From the NCBI GenBank assembly GCA_009760855.2, contig WPIO01000112.1:271001-300000 (forward strand): 29,000 nucleotides of DNA. Reading direction: 5' to 3'. The notes under the pieces are model-generated. The model made no database searches and had not been told where the DNA came from. It worked only from the letters and a program-made list of their open reading frames with translations. This stretch comes from Cristatella mucedo (lineage: Eukaryota; Bryozoa; Phylactolaemata; Cristatellidae). Below are positions 1 to 9,090 of this stretch, piece by piece. How positions within the stretch are numbered: the stretch's first letter is position 1; every line of letters starts with the position of its first letter. Made by a program: the position numbers and the translations under genes.

Positions 1-990
1 TAAGGCTGCTGCCGGCATGTCAGACACGGCAGCCCGAAACGATAAGCGTTTGGATGCCCATAGGCAAGTAATTTCTTAAGCACTACGGTCAAACAATAAA
101 CAGATAAGCTTTCAACAAGTCTTACTTGTATCGGCTTCCATATAATGTGTTCGCAAAAATCTTGGTTCACTGAAGAGAATTCAGCAACACGGACAAGAAA
201 TGCTAGTAGGGTTTGATGTCGGAAGGCGAGAATGCAAATATTTTGAAACCTATATGCTGGTGGCATCACATTAGTGCACAGTACAGGGTGCAAATGAACG
301 TTTGTGGAGATATTTGATGCAACGATTGCCTGTCTAAAGCTGTCCATGACTAGAAGCATAACCTTACCACGAGTTAGCTGTTTTCACAGGCTTGTGACAT
401 CATCTCTGCCTACAGGGCCTGGTATGCTCACATCTTAGTTTCTTAGTTTTTAGAGTGTAGCTATCGACTGCTCTGTGACACTGCTCGCGGGTTCAAAGTG
501 GAGCTCTAAAACCCTAGTGAAATGTGATAGTTCAAGGTTGATATCCTCACTCCACATGCCCTAGTCCGTCAGACGAGGGATTGCATTGTTTGGTTTACCT
601 CCACCATACGAGCAGGAAGAATCGATGTTCAAGCGAGGTCTGCCATCAATGGACTGTTGAGCTTATGTGTAATTTTTAGTTTAGTGGCACACTGTACCCA
701 ATGTTGGGTGCCGTAGATGCACTTTACATCCTTGAACGGTACATAGATGAGCCTGGTTTATTGTGTGGGGCATCGTAGTTGGTCAAGCTTGGCCATGTTG
801 AGTCGCTAAGAAAAAGTACGAGTCCTCGGTAGCCGCAGGTATGGCTTAGTCTGTGGCTGCTTCTTTGTCTTCATTTTGAAGTTGATGCTGAGTTTGAAAG
901 TAGATTACAACTTGATTAGCCGGAGGGCGATTCCTTGCGATCGCTCTCGGTGTGTGCTGTAGGTAGCCTCAAAGTGCTGCTGTGTTCGTT
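1..990. other. No confident gene; low-information leader
   Basis: I see no recognisable family here. The only point of note is a short open stretch at 573-660 on the plus strand, preceded by a CAG acceptor-like site and containing Leu-Pro-Pro-Pro-Tyr; it is described as a finding. Composition is near even with no microsatellites and no clear LINE or SINE hallmark. It may be intron or intergenic sequence. Confidence 0.4.
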
Positions 991-994
991 GCAG

Positions 995-1142
995 GTACAA
1001 CTCTGGCTCCAAAAGTTTCTCGGTCATAACGTCGACACATCATCTCTCCGTCACAATAGATGCGATGACCATCAAGGACACGTTGTGGCAGAAGCCGGTT
1101 GGTCCGGCAGCTCCTCCACCGTATCTTTTTAGGAGGATGTGA
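995..1142 (+). CDS. Candidate terminal exon, unknown protein
   Basis: A 3' splice-site-like sequence (TTCGTTGCAG, ending at 994) is followed by an open frame from 996 of 48 codons ending in TGA at 1140-1142. The peptide is Ser/Thr rich at first and ends in a proline-rich segment, PAAPPPYLFRRM. No family is recognised. An AATAAA at 1872-1877 could serve a transcript on this strand. A frame this short can stay open by chance, and I could not identify an upstream donor exon, so it is only a candidate. Confidence 0.18.
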
Positions 1143-1280
1143 CACCAAATTAGCTAAGAAAGGAACAGCGTCTGATTGGTTGCTGCTACTTACTGCAACT
1201 GGCCTGAAAGACTTACCCCAGCCAAGTGGTGCAGGCATTTTATTCTTCCTAACATTCCTTAACTTAACCACCACTAACTA

Positions 1281-1460
1281 CTAGCTGCCGTGCTGGTCTA
1301 GCTGAAGTGCTAGGATCACGCTGCCATCACTTTTTCTAGCGACATGCCTTTTGTCGCTAGCTCCGGCTTCCTTTTTCACGTCATCATCACCGTCTTCGCC
1401 GTTAGTGTCGTCATAGTAGACTCGGAGCGTTGGTACAGGTACCCGTGACCGGCGTTCCAT
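1281..1460 (-). CDS. Candidate small ORF, acidic 59-aa protein
   Basis: An ATG at 1460 with A at -3 and G at +4 opens a 59-codon frame ending in TAG at 1281. The peptide starts MERRSRVPVP and carries an acidic run (DDTNGEDGDDD) followed by a basic stretch, then SVILALQL near the C terminus. The frame begins just after an in-frame TAA, so the start is well defined. No homologue is recognised. It lies antisense to a second candidate (1344-1557, plus strand), whose predicted membrane helix is the mirror of the acidic run, so at most one of the two is likely to be real. Confidence 0.25.
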   Translation of the reverse strand: MERRSRVPVPTLRVYYDDTNGEDGDDDVKKEAGASDKRHVARKSDGSVILALQLDQHGS

Positions 1461-1557
1461 TATTTAACTGTCATATTTGTTATTACGTTTTTTAACAGTG
1501 CTGCTGTCTCTCCGCAGGCAGCTGAGAGTGTGTGTAGTTCGAACAGCGTCTCAGTAA
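1344..1557 (+). CDS. Candidate two-exon small membrane protein
   Basis: An ATG at 1344 opens 31 codons with a continuous hydrophobic segment (about residues 9-25) that looks like a signal anchor or membrane helix. The exon ends in a good donor, ACAG|GTACCC, at 1438/1439. A polypyrimidine-rich acceptor (GTCTCTCCGCAG) ends at 1517, giving a 79-nt intron. Joining them gives a 44-aa frame that stops at 1555-1557. In another phase the second exon reads AAESVCSSNS before a stop, so the true frame is uncertain. An AATAAA lies about 315 bases downstream. The family is unknown. Confidence 0.2.
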
Positions 1558-1871
1558 GGCTGCACGTGGATGAGCCGCTGTACCGCTAAGCCTCTCCCCC
1601 TGCAGGAGCTGTTGCTGCAGAGGAACTTGCACCTCACACCTCGCTTGGCAAAGCCTAGCAAGCGACATTGCCTGTGGAGACGCTTTTTAAAGCATCGATT
1701 GTGCTTCCTGCATACCGTGTGTGATTTAAGCATTACTGACTAGCCACTGGCTGCGACTGTGGCTGGCTAGTGCACCCCTAGTTTAGCGCACGCGGTCGCC
1801 GCAGACTTCTCAGGGTGGCATCAGTTTGAATGCAATATTTTTCTCGCTAAGTTTGTAAATGGGAGTACACA

Positions 1872-1877
1872 AATAAA
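1872..1877 (+). terminator. Possible polyadenylation signal AATAAA
   Basis: This is a canonical hexamer downstream of the plus-strand candidate exons at 995-1142 and 1344-1557. Its value depends on those exons being real; AATAAA is common by chance in AT-rich DNA. Confidence 0.2.
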
Positions 1878-1899
1878 TGCAGAAGATGCAGCACTACGT

Positions 1900-2580
1900 A
1901 CCTCATCTCTGGCATTGCCTGCATTCACAGTAGCTTATTGAAAGCAGCATGCCCCGAGTGCATGAGCGAGAATAAGACGACAGACGATGGGTGAATGTAG
2001 CGATTAGAGGCTGTTTCAAAGAAGTGCGCGACGAACCAAATGCAGTTGAGTAGACTAGTGTGACTAAATAACTGCAAAGCTAGTGATCGCAATGACTACC
2101 GACCGCAAGCTGTTTATTGTGGAGTCTGCCTATACTAAAAACTGACACCGACTATGTGGCAGCCATTATGTCTCAGGGCCAGTCAGAATCCATGATAAAT
2201 GACCACGTCAGATATTCACTGTTCTAGACTTTAGCCGTTCATTTACAGCTTCTAATGAGGCGGAGGCATTGAAACGATAGGTAATTATTGGCCCGTTATT
2301 GTCATAGTGAATCTATTAGCAATGTATTCTTTGTTTGTACTATTTGAGCCTGCTGTGTTTACCTGTTTCTGCTCAGTAGTCAACTCAGCAGGAGTGTGTC
2401 GAATCATTTTACTCATATCTTGAATAGTGAGTGGCCTACAATATAACAGGCAACCCTCTATGAACCGTGCTAATTCGTCCATACTCGTCGAGGCTTGAGC
2501 TTGCGTGCAACGAGAGTCTAGAGCTTGCTTCCGGCTACAGTAACTAACAATAATGACTTTTCAGCTTTCAAATTACACTG
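1900..2580. other. No recognisable feature
   Basis: No gene, repeat hallmark or structured element was recognised. Reading frames here are short and lack family motifs. Confidence 0.4.
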
Positions 2581-2583
2581 GAT

Positions 2584-2735
2584 CTCAACCGAGTGGTGAA
2601 GCACTGGCTCTTTACGACTCGGGTCATGGTTTCGAGACCTGAAGCAGACAATCTTTATTTACCTTCAGCAGGCTGATAGGTAGCTGCTAAAGCTCGTTTG
2701 CTGATAAATAAATTAAGCTGCTGAATCAGCTGACT
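2584..2735 (+). repeat. Diverged tRNA-derived SINE
   Basis: The segment matches the layout of the clearer SINE copies in this window in order: a head with a degenerate box B (GGTTTCGAGACCTG), a block like ATTCTTTATCGCC, a region like GTGATAGCCGTAAAAGCTC, and an ending like GAGGCTGTTAAATCAGCT (here TAAGCTGCTGAATCAGCTGA). Box A is poor. It is more diverged than the copies at 4038 and 24737, suggesting an older insertion or another subfamily. Confidence 0.5.
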
Positions 2736-2984
2736 TTGAGTTCACTTACGTTTCGAGTCGAGATACATTCGTTGAGGTCAGCTTTTCTTTTATCTCGGTG
2801 ATCTCTTTTCTTATTCTAGTGTGCTTTTATAGGTGTATGTGCATGAGTCAGTGGATATTAGTAATCATAAGTCTTACTCGTTGGTCGTAAATTTTGCTTT
2901 AGCATGCAGGCCTATTCATAATACTTGTTTGCTTTGTATGCTTGATTTCGTGCATGTCACTAACCCTGCAGCTCTCTTGCAGTG

Positions 2985-3065
2985 AGCTGTAAAGCGCCTG
3001 ACTAGCGTTCCGTTCTCTTGAGGACTATATACACTTCCTACTATTTTTATTTATTATTATTCTTA
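2985..3065 (+). repeat. Degenerate LINE-B 3' tail
   Basis: TGTAAAGCGCCTG is followed by a loop-like TTCTCTTGAGG and an ATTTATTATTATT tail. This is the layout of the LINE-B 3' terminus seen clearly at 3574-3640, but the right arm of the hairpin is eroded. No coding sequence can be attached to it. Confidence 0.5.
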
Positions 3066-3189
3066 CTCATCCGCTTGCTATAGCAACAAAAGATTTGTAA
3101 AACTAGGTAGGTCCTTATAACTAGCTTAACTAAAGACTGGCTTGCAGAATGAAATTTACTGCTGTAGAACCGGATTAACTGAATGTCGG

Positions 3190-3645
3190 CAAGCATATCT
3201 TGCTGGGACGCACACTTACTGAACAGAGGTATTATTGGAAATTACTGTTTTGCAATACCTCGTACCAACACTTCACCAATACCTCGTACGAACATCAAAC
3301 CCTTTGGAGACCGTGCATTTAGTTTGTTTGCTCGCAAAGCCCAGAGTTCACTCCCGACTTGCGTCAGAACATCTCCTGACCACTTAGAAACACCTATTAA
3401 GTGGGTCCCTGTGATTCGTCCTTCGTGTGCTTATTCGTGCTGACACTGTGCATGCTGCCGCTAACCACACCTGCATGCTGACCCTGTGCATGTCACCCCT
3501 AACCATTTTATTCACGTTGTTTAACAAGCATGCTATTACTCACCATTCAATCGCGGTTCCCTTGGCAGCAAACGTAAAGCGCCTAGAAAGAGATTGAGTT
3601 CTCTCAGGGCGCTTTATCAAGTGCATTATTATTATTATTAATGTT
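3190..3645 (+). mobile_element. 5'-truncated LINE-B copy (L2/CR1-like)
   Basis: The frame at 3183-3443 ends with FGDRAFSLFARKAQSSLP followed by a short tail. This is the typical C terminus of L2/CR1-clade reverse transcriptase polyproteins (pattern FGdrAFs..a...WNsLP). After the stop comes about 130 bp of 3' UTR with repeated CTGTGCATG-like words, then a hairpin with arms AAAGCGCC (3575-3582) and GGGCGCTTT, and an (ATT)n tail to about 3640. Only the extreme 3' end is present, as expected of incomplete target-primed reverse transcription. Confidence 0.75.
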
Positions 3646-3879
3646 GGAATGCCGCAACTTATTTTGCTTCCTTTGTCAGCATCATCGGTAAACAAAGATA
3701 TTTAATGCAACTTTCGTAAACAACTGGCTGTAATTGTTCTATGCAGCTGTTTCAGAGTGGGTGTGATAATGTAGCGAATGACTTTTGCCTGCACGAAATA
3801 TAAAAAGAAACCACTGCTACCATTAAAATATGCTAGTATTGATCTGTTGATTCCATGTGTTGCTTTCCTTCCATGCAGC

Positions 3880-3960
3880 TTTTTTTAAGTGCCTAGAGAT
3901 TTAGTTTTCTTTGACAGCGTACAATTATCAATACAATATTATTACTATACTCAGCTCTAC
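3880..3960 (+). repeat. Probable eroded LINE-B tail
   Basis: AAGTGCCTAGAGATTTAGTTTTCTTTGACAG lines up with the LINE-B terminal motif (AAGCGCCTAGAAAGAGATTGAGTTCTCTCAGG) and is followed by an ATTATTACT tail. Both hairpin arms are degraded, so the call rests on motif order only. Confidence 0.35.
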
Positions 3961-4037
3961 TTAAATACTTTCACCTATATCATTTGTTCACTTTTTATTT
4001 GCCTGTTTCCGAACTTTCTCCAACACACCAATTGATG

Positions 4038-4226
4038 AGCCATGATGGAACACTAGGTAAGGTGGTTGCTTTCACAACCTCGATCCTGAGGTCGTGGGTT
4101 CGAATCCTGCGGTGAGGGTTCTTTATCGCCGCTGCAAGAAGTGGTGATAGCCGTAAAAGCTCTTTTGTCGCTTTTTAAAAAAGAGGCTGTTAAATCAGCT
4201 AGTATTTAGTTATCTATTTTTAGTTA
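4038..4226 (+). repeat. tRNA-derived SINE
   Basis: A head with an RNA polymerase III box A-like segment (GGAACACTAGGTAAGGTGG) is followed by a textbook box B, GGGTTCGAATCCTG. The body carries TTCTTTATCGCCGCTGC, GTGATAGCCGTAAAAGCTC and GAGGCTGTTAAATCAGCTAG, then an ATTTAGTT/TATTTTTAG tail. The same body recurs at 8905, 24737 and, on the minus strand, near 15045 and 19257. It cannot be a functional tRNA because no acceptor stem closes around it. Confidence 0.85.
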
Positions 4227-4550
4227 ATGACAATTTATATTAGAACCATATTACCCTGATTATTCCTATATTTGCATATACATGTGCAGAAATCTTGGCA
4301 TTACCACAAGCACGTGACAGAATATCAAACTAATAGCATTATTATCAGTGTAAAGGTTCTGCAGAACTTTTACTTACATAAACCGCATCTACAGGGCCTC
4401 TACTATCACCGTAAAAGGAGGTAGGAGGGACCAGCAGCTCACAGGGATCACATCCACAACGGTAACTTCACAGGGGTGCATCCCCACATATACATATCCG
4501 GGCGTTGGAAAGGGGCTGGCCTGCTTCCCCCAGCCCTGTCCATCGAGTCC
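4227..4550. other. No recognisable feature
   Basis: AT-rich sequence turning more GC-rich after 4380 as it nears the CT microsatellite. No coding or repeat hallmark was seen. Confidence 0.4.
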
Positions 4551-4552
4551 TT

Positions 4553-4556
<4 letters not shown>

Positions 4557-4630
<74 letters not shown>
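4557..4630. repeat. (TC)n microsatellite, about 37 units
   Basis: An essentially pure TC/CT run. It produces long artificial Ser-Leu and Arg-Glu reading frames on the two strands, which should not be annotated as genes. Unlike the run at 8175, no LINE-B hairpin surrounds it. Confidence 0.97.
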
Positions 4631-4633
<3 letters not shown>

Positions 4634-4739
4634 AAGACTCAACCGATCGGCGTATTCCTCTGGGGCTTCTCTGCACAAGACTTCATAGAGGTGAGGATAA
4701 TAAAAGAAAAAGAGCTAAATTTATAGTACTAAAACATTT

Positions 4740-5334
4740 TCTATCTTTTTCAAGGCATTCTACATGCGCTCTAGAGAGAACTCGGTAATTGATTAGTGAA
4801 GACAAGCGCAATTTCAGCCCCCTCAAGCGATAAAAAGAATAATTCGCATGAACTGAGCAAATGCGGTGATAAACGCGTAAATTTTACTTCTTTTTAAAAC
4901 TCAAGTCTGGAAGTTGCATGACTTCATCCGGTAGTAAGTTCAAGACTTTGTGAGCGTACGAACTGGAACCATGGTTTTCAAAGAATTTGAGGTTGCCTAA
5001 AGGCTCGGCAGAGCGACTTGAGTCATAAGAGCGTGCAGTAAGACGCCAATCCTTTGATAGGAAGTAATACTATAGGTAGGCGGAGGAGCAAGAGAGTAAA
5101 GGAACCTACATTACCGACTGACTTTGAAGTCGATCGCTGCATGATAAGCCAGTGCCGAAATGTGAAAATGGTCGTAGCATAGCAATTTCGACGTTCACAG
5201 CAGACATGGCTAGCTTTTGCTCCAGCTGTGAGTGAGAGCCTTATTATACTTGCAAGAACACTTGCAAGTGATGAGTAGCAAAAGTATAGATAAGATGTCA
5301 GAAACGCATGGACCAGCTTGGCTGTGTTATCTAA
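4740..5334 (-). mobile_element. Truncated LINE-B copy, minus strand
   Basis: Read on the minus strand, the copy carries RYLDNTAKLVHAFLTSYLYF, the equivalent of the L2/CR1 motif (Y-LVHAfvtSRLDYC). Further on comes a C-terminal block reading ENHGSSSYAHKVLNLLP with a later FKKK, matching the LINE-B ending ENHAFSSFASKAWNSLP...FKKK seen near 27560. Several stops and shifts make it a pseudogene. On the plus strand AAGGCATTCTACATGCGCT (4754-4772) corresponds to the inner edge of the 3' hairpin; the (ATT)n tail is eroded. Its 5' end abuts the LINE-A copy at about 5335. Confidence 0.65.
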
Positions 5335-5540
5335 ATACCTCAACTGCTCTCTTGACTCTGCTATGCTTCCCACTTTCTCTTTGTTGCGTGAGACGAAGTC
5401 TGTTGGCTACCGAATGCGTACCGAAAGCGTACCGAAAGCCGCTTAGGCTGTGAGTGCGCTATACAAAACTCTCCTGCGTAACACCCACATAGTCTTTATG
5501 ACTTTGTGGAGTTACAGGCGGAGATACATTACATTTAATT
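5335..5540 (+). mobile_element. LINE-A 3' end, plus strand
   Basis: From ACCTCAACTGCTCTC onward this segment is nearly identical to the inverse of 27725-27920 and 24476-24660. Shared words include CTATGCTTCCCACT, TTTGTTGCGTGAGACG, GCGCTATACAAAACTCTCCTGCG and the end ATACATTACATT. It covers the last codons and 3' UTR of an L2-like element. Three copies ending at the same CATTACATT word define the family's 3' terminus. A short CGTACCGAAAG duplication is private to this copy. Confidence 0.8.
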
Positions 5541-5914
5541 TACATCTAAGAAAGCCCAAATAATTTCAACGCTACGTAGCTGAAACCAATCAACCTGTTT
5601 TTTGGCACCGGCCGGCTACTTAAATCGAGTCTTTTCTGCACTGCCGTCAGTTTGACAGTCTCTCGAGGATGATTTCAACGTCCAAAAGATTAAAATTCGA
5701 GCGTTTGAATAGTCGCCGTTTTTTTTACATCTGCATTAGCTTTTATGGCATGCTGAATCAAGAAACATAGCGTAGACCTAATTGTACGAAGTTGGTTGAC
5801 ATGCTGGGTCCTGCAGATGGTGGCATTGCGCTCACTTAATTCAAATTTGAACGGCATAACAGTAGATGCAACCGAGTAAACATCTCGATAATCAAAGTAA
5901 ATAATCACAATACG
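5541..5914. other. No recognisable feature
   Basis: Unique-looking sequence between a plus-strand LINE-A end and a minus-strand LINE-B tail. No coding or repeat hallmark was seen. Confidence 0.35.
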
Positions 5915-6340
5915 TCATTCTCATAGCACCCTAAGAAAACTTGATCTCTATCCACGTTCTTTACAATGCTGCAATAGAATCAATACTTAAGGGTTGTTAC
6001 ATGAACGGTATCAAGCAAGCAAACGCGATCAAGTATGACGCTCAGCCAACAGCAATAAAGCAAAAACATGAAGACTCTTGTGAGAAAGCCGGTTAGGTAA
6101 AGACGCTGGCTGGTAAAAAAAAACAGTTCTGAATCATGCACAGCAATGCACGCAAAGCACTCATGGACGAAAAATAAAGAGGAGACAATTTCACTAAGCC
6201 CAAAGCAAAGCAGGCCGGAACAAGTGCGTCTTTCACTGAGACTTGACAAGATGCAAGGTCGCTGCTGGGGGTCACCCCAGCCAAAAGCCAGTTCCAGACT
6301 TTCGGCGCATACAAGTTTAAGGCTCGACTACCGAACTATT
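5915..6340 (-). mobile_element. Truncated LINE-B copy, minus strand
   Basis: On the minus strand the frame at 6314-6093 begins YAPKVWNWLLAGVTPSSDLA, the C-terminal WNsLP-type motif of L2/CR1 proteins. On the plus strand CACCCTAAGAAAACTTGATCTCTATCC (about 5927-5953) is a recognisable but degraded LINE-B 3' hairpin region. The coding part is frameshifted against the remaining tail, so this is a dead 3' fragment. Confidence 0.6.
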
Positions 6341-6580
6341 TCAATTAATTAACTCTCGCCTTACAGTCACTGCAGAATCTAGACATGGGCCACGTTATTT
6401 TTGTTAAGCAGGAATGAAACTTCCCTTTTCCCGGCATACGAAGCCGGTCCTTGTCCCTAACCCAAAATGTTTGCACGGTATTCTCGGTGCGAGTCTCAAC
6501 ATAGGAAATGCGTTGCAAGATCGGCTAGTATGGTGGAAATTAATACATAATAGAAGAGCCGCTTGCTTGAAAAATTCGAG

Positions 6581-6660
6581 GTCGGCAAGTACGTAGAATA
6601 CAAGATTGGCGAGTAAGTACAATGCAAGATCGGTGAGCATGTACGATGAACGGTCGGCGA
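6581..6660. repeat. 24-bp tandem repeat, about 3.3 units
   Basis: GTCGGC at 6581, ATTGGC at 6605, ATCGGT at 6629 and GTCGGC at 6653 are spaced exactly 24 bases, with matching words between them (AAGTACGTAGAATACA, GAGTAAGTACAATGCA). On the minus strand the period gives an 8-residue hydrophobic repeat (LTDLALYL, LANLVFYV, LADLEFFK). Confidence 0.8.
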
Positions 6661-6719
6661 AAAGAGTTAAAACCTATGAACAGCGTGTCTTTTGTTCGCA
6701 TGCTACCTAAGCCGTAAAC

Positions 6720-6860
6720 TCACTTTTGACACGCGCCACAACTTTCCCGACATGGCAACATTTAAAGAGAAGCCTAAAACATATATATTTATTGCAGTAT
6801 TTAGTGCGGCGATGTGATTCGTCCTTCGTGGAATGTTACTACCAATCATTTGGTAACGAT
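6720..6860 (+). mobile_element. LINE-B C-terminal fragment, plus strand
   Basis: One frame reads NFPDMATFKEKPKTYIFIAV before a stop, matching the LINE-B ending TTFPGLTTFKKKIKTHLLIP near 27500. It is followed by GTGATTCGTCCTTCGTG (6814-6830), an exact copy of the 3' UTR word at 3411-3427. The downstream hairpin and (ATT)n tail are not recognisable, so the 3' limit is uncertain. Confidence 0.6.
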
Positions 6861-7100
6861 TTCTATACGGATTGTGTAAAGTGCCAGATAGGGTTTCAGT
6901 TCTATGACTAGCTATGCGAATTTATGAATTTCATTATTGTTAACGTGAATATTTGCTTGAGAATGTGCTTCAATATGCTTTTTAATAAGCTTCTTTTGTA
7001 ATCTAACGAAGCTCTACATTTATGCATACGCATCCGTTTGGTCATGGTGGGTCAGTTCGCAGCGGTCGACTCATAAGCAAAAGTAGCGATAGCAATAGTA
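6861..7100. other. No recognisable feature
   Basis: AT-rich sequence between two LINE-B fragments of opposite orientation. It may include the eroded tail of the fragment ending at 6860. Confidence 0.3.
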
Positions 7101-7104
7101 AAAC

Positions 7105-7590
7105 CTACACTAATACTAGGTCTTCAATAAAACACCCAAAGGGAGCCCAATCTCTTTCCAGGCATTGCAAGAGAAGCAAGACGAAGACTTAAGGACGAGC
7201 CAGTCGTCCTGTTTGAGCAAACATTCGAAAGCATCCAAGCATCGTGTGTAGACCGTAGCCAGCAAAAGCAAGCTAAAAGGCACTCGCGGTCATTGAGACA
7301 TTGGTTAGTAAAATGCACTGAATTCTGATGCAAAGGAAAGTACTCTTTACTACTCCTACTACTGGCAGCCAAGAAAAAAGGATGAGTTCACTGACGTATT
7401 CACCTGTATGCAAAAGCATAAAACTCTTGCCCTTCGTTGTAACATTCGCAGTTTCTGAACATACTAACGGCAATTATCATTGACTGGGCAAGTGTTGCGA
7501 GGAACACGCACGTCGCTGGCTTCTTTGTAAATGTCGTCAAATCAGGACGTGACGCGATGCCAGTCATTCCAGTAGACGTTTCCATGCTTT
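7105..7590 (-). mobile_element. Degenerate LINE-B copy, minus strand
   Basis: Minus-strand peptide GIASRPDLTTFTKKPATCVF (7585-7400 frame) resembles the LINE-B tail LPTFVTTFPGLTTFKKK. On the plus strand CACCCAAAGGGAGCCCAATCTCTTTCCAGGCATTGC (7131-7166) aligns in order with the terminal hairpin sequence of other copies. Divergence is high. Confidence 0.45.
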
Positions 7591-8115
7591 GGGAGTATAG
7601 TCACTGAAGGCGCAATCTCCAGGGGACTTGAAGTGAGCAGAAGGTTGTCCTTGAAAGACAACCAATCGACCAGTTTCAGAAGAGCGGGTTGAGCGACAGG
7701 AAGCCTGAAGTGAAAGTAATTCAGGTTGGTAGAATCAAATAAAGAAAGTGAATGGAACTAAAGGTGACAGACATCATCTTGAAGTAAATCTCTTGAAGTC
7801 AAGTTGAATTGGCATTGCTTTGAAACGCGTGCAGAGGCTCCGGCGAAAAGGTCTTTCTCCCCAAACGCCAACCACTGAGGGGTATTAGACCTCACGGCCG
7901 CGTAACTGATATCTTTTACTGTTGAAAGCAGCAAATGGAAGCACGCGTAACGTGTCATGAAAACAGTTCCACTGCTAGCAGTTATAGAATTAGAATTATT
8001 ATTAATTGCAGAGCACAACAGCAATCCTTTTTATTCCAAATCTTTATAACATAGATATGGTTACTTTCCATTTCTGTATTCTTCAGCACGATTCCAATCT
8101 ATAAGATCTAAGCCG
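7591..8115. other. No recognisable feature
   Basis: Nothing in this stretch matches a repeat family in the window or a protein family I recognise. Confidence 0.35.
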
Positions 8116-8119
8116 TAAA

Positions 8120-8171
8120 TAATAATGATAATAACCATAATAATTCATTTGCTTAGCGCCCTCAGAGAACT

Positions 8172-8262
<91 letters not shown>

Positions 8263-8640
8263 GGCACTTTACATGTGCTTTAAAGGAAGCATGATCCTAC
8301 AGTTGACTCCAAATAATGATAGACCGCAAACCGCTCAAGACTGCCGCAATCCCGGGTTTTAACAGCTACTACTACACGAGCCGGCCAGTAAATCACTACT
8401 TTTCTGACATCAAGGTAATGCTCAGCGAAATAAATGCGTCTTAGCTGAGACTTGAAGGGTGCAAGTGTTGGTGCCTTGGTTGCAGAACCCGGAGGCGACG
8501 CTCCAAACTTCTGATGCCGTAGCTGAAGGCCTAACGAAGGCCGGCGATTACACTTTAGAGCGTGGAGCGGCCAGATGAGATGTGGCAGAGCAGCAGCAGG
8601 TGAAGCATGAGCACACTGGAGGAGCACCGTGAAGGCCATG
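8120..8640 (-). mobile_element. LINE-B 3' end with expanded CT tract
   Basis: On the plus strand AATAATGATAATAACC (the reversed (ATT)n tail) is followed by TTAGCGCCCTCAGAGAACTTAAT, then a long (CT)n run and TAGGCACTTTACATGTGCTTTA, the LINE-B terminus in minus orientation. Upstream on the minus strand RHQKFGASPPGSATKAPTLA and FKSQLRRIYF match the C-terminal WNsLP/FKsqLk motif region. The CT tract sits exactly where other copies have only CTCTCTCT. Confidence 0.75.
8175..8261. repeat. (TC)n microsatellite inside a LINE-B tail
   Basis: About 43 pure TC units, bounded by LINE-B hairpin sequence on both sides (GAACTTAA to the left, AGGCACTTTACATG to the right). The parent motif carries a (CT)3-5 seed. 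Confidence 0.95.
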
Positions 8641-8900
8641 CTGGTGGACTGGCTCTAGCTTGGATATGCCTTAGAGCGGTTCTCCAAGTCTTCACTTCAG
8701 ACTCCTACATTGTCTAAGTATTATCATTAGTAGCAGCACTAGTAATAAAAGTGCTTGATAGTGTAGATGGTGTTTTTTCCCGGTACTTGCAACGCCTCTT
8801 AGATTTAGAACATAAGCTGTTAGCACAACAACTAAATCCCTCAATTTTATCTGGCTCTGCCTATTTTAATTCAACTTTCCAGCTACGGGCACTTATCTTG
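8641..8900. other. No recognisable feature
   Basis: A short unique stretch before the SINE, with an ATTATCATTAGTAGCAGC word near 8720 but no full tail motif. Confidence 0.3.
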
Positions 8901-8904
8901 CAGG

Positions 8905-9090
8905 AGAAAGTCTAATCGAAGTGTAAGGCGATTGTTCTTCGTGTCCTCGGTCCCAAGGTCGTGGGTTCGAATCCTGCTCTGGGCAATCCTGTATTGCCGC
9001 TGCAAGTTAAGGTGACATCCGTCAAGTCTCTTCTGCCGCTATATAAAAAGGGGCTGTCAAATAAGCTATTTTTTATAGCTAGCCTGATAA
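8905..9090 (+). repeat. tRNA-derived SINE
   Basis: The head GTGTAAGGCGATTGTTC (box A region) is followed by box B GGGTTCGAATCCTG at about 8962-8975, then CAATCCTGTATTGCCGCTGC, ACATCCGTCAAGTCTCTTC and GGGGCTGTCAAATAAGCT. The antisense frame gives the AGFEPTTLGPR peptide typical of tRNA-box-B-derived SINEs. It is moderately diverged from the copy at 24737. Confidence 0.8.

Noticed and set aside
969-1274. 101-aa minus-strand frame as a gene
   Set aside because: It lies opposite the better-signalled plus-strand exon at 995-1142 and has no recognisable motif; it may be a shadow frame, though I cannot exclude it.
2985-3065. CRISPR-like dispersal of short AAAGCGCC words
   Set aside because: The repeats are scattered on both strands over 25 kb with unequal spacing and attached (ATT)n tails; they are LINE 3' ends in a eukaryotic genome.
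4090-4125. tRNA gene suggested by GGGTTCGAATCCTG
   Set aside because: Box B is present but no acceptor stem or anticodon arm closes, and the same head recurs with a shared body and tail in several copies, which is a SINE.
4448-4726. Long Ser-Leu and Arg-Glu frames on the two strands
   Set aside because: They are translations of the (TC)n microsatellite at 4557-4630 and carry no protein motif outside it.
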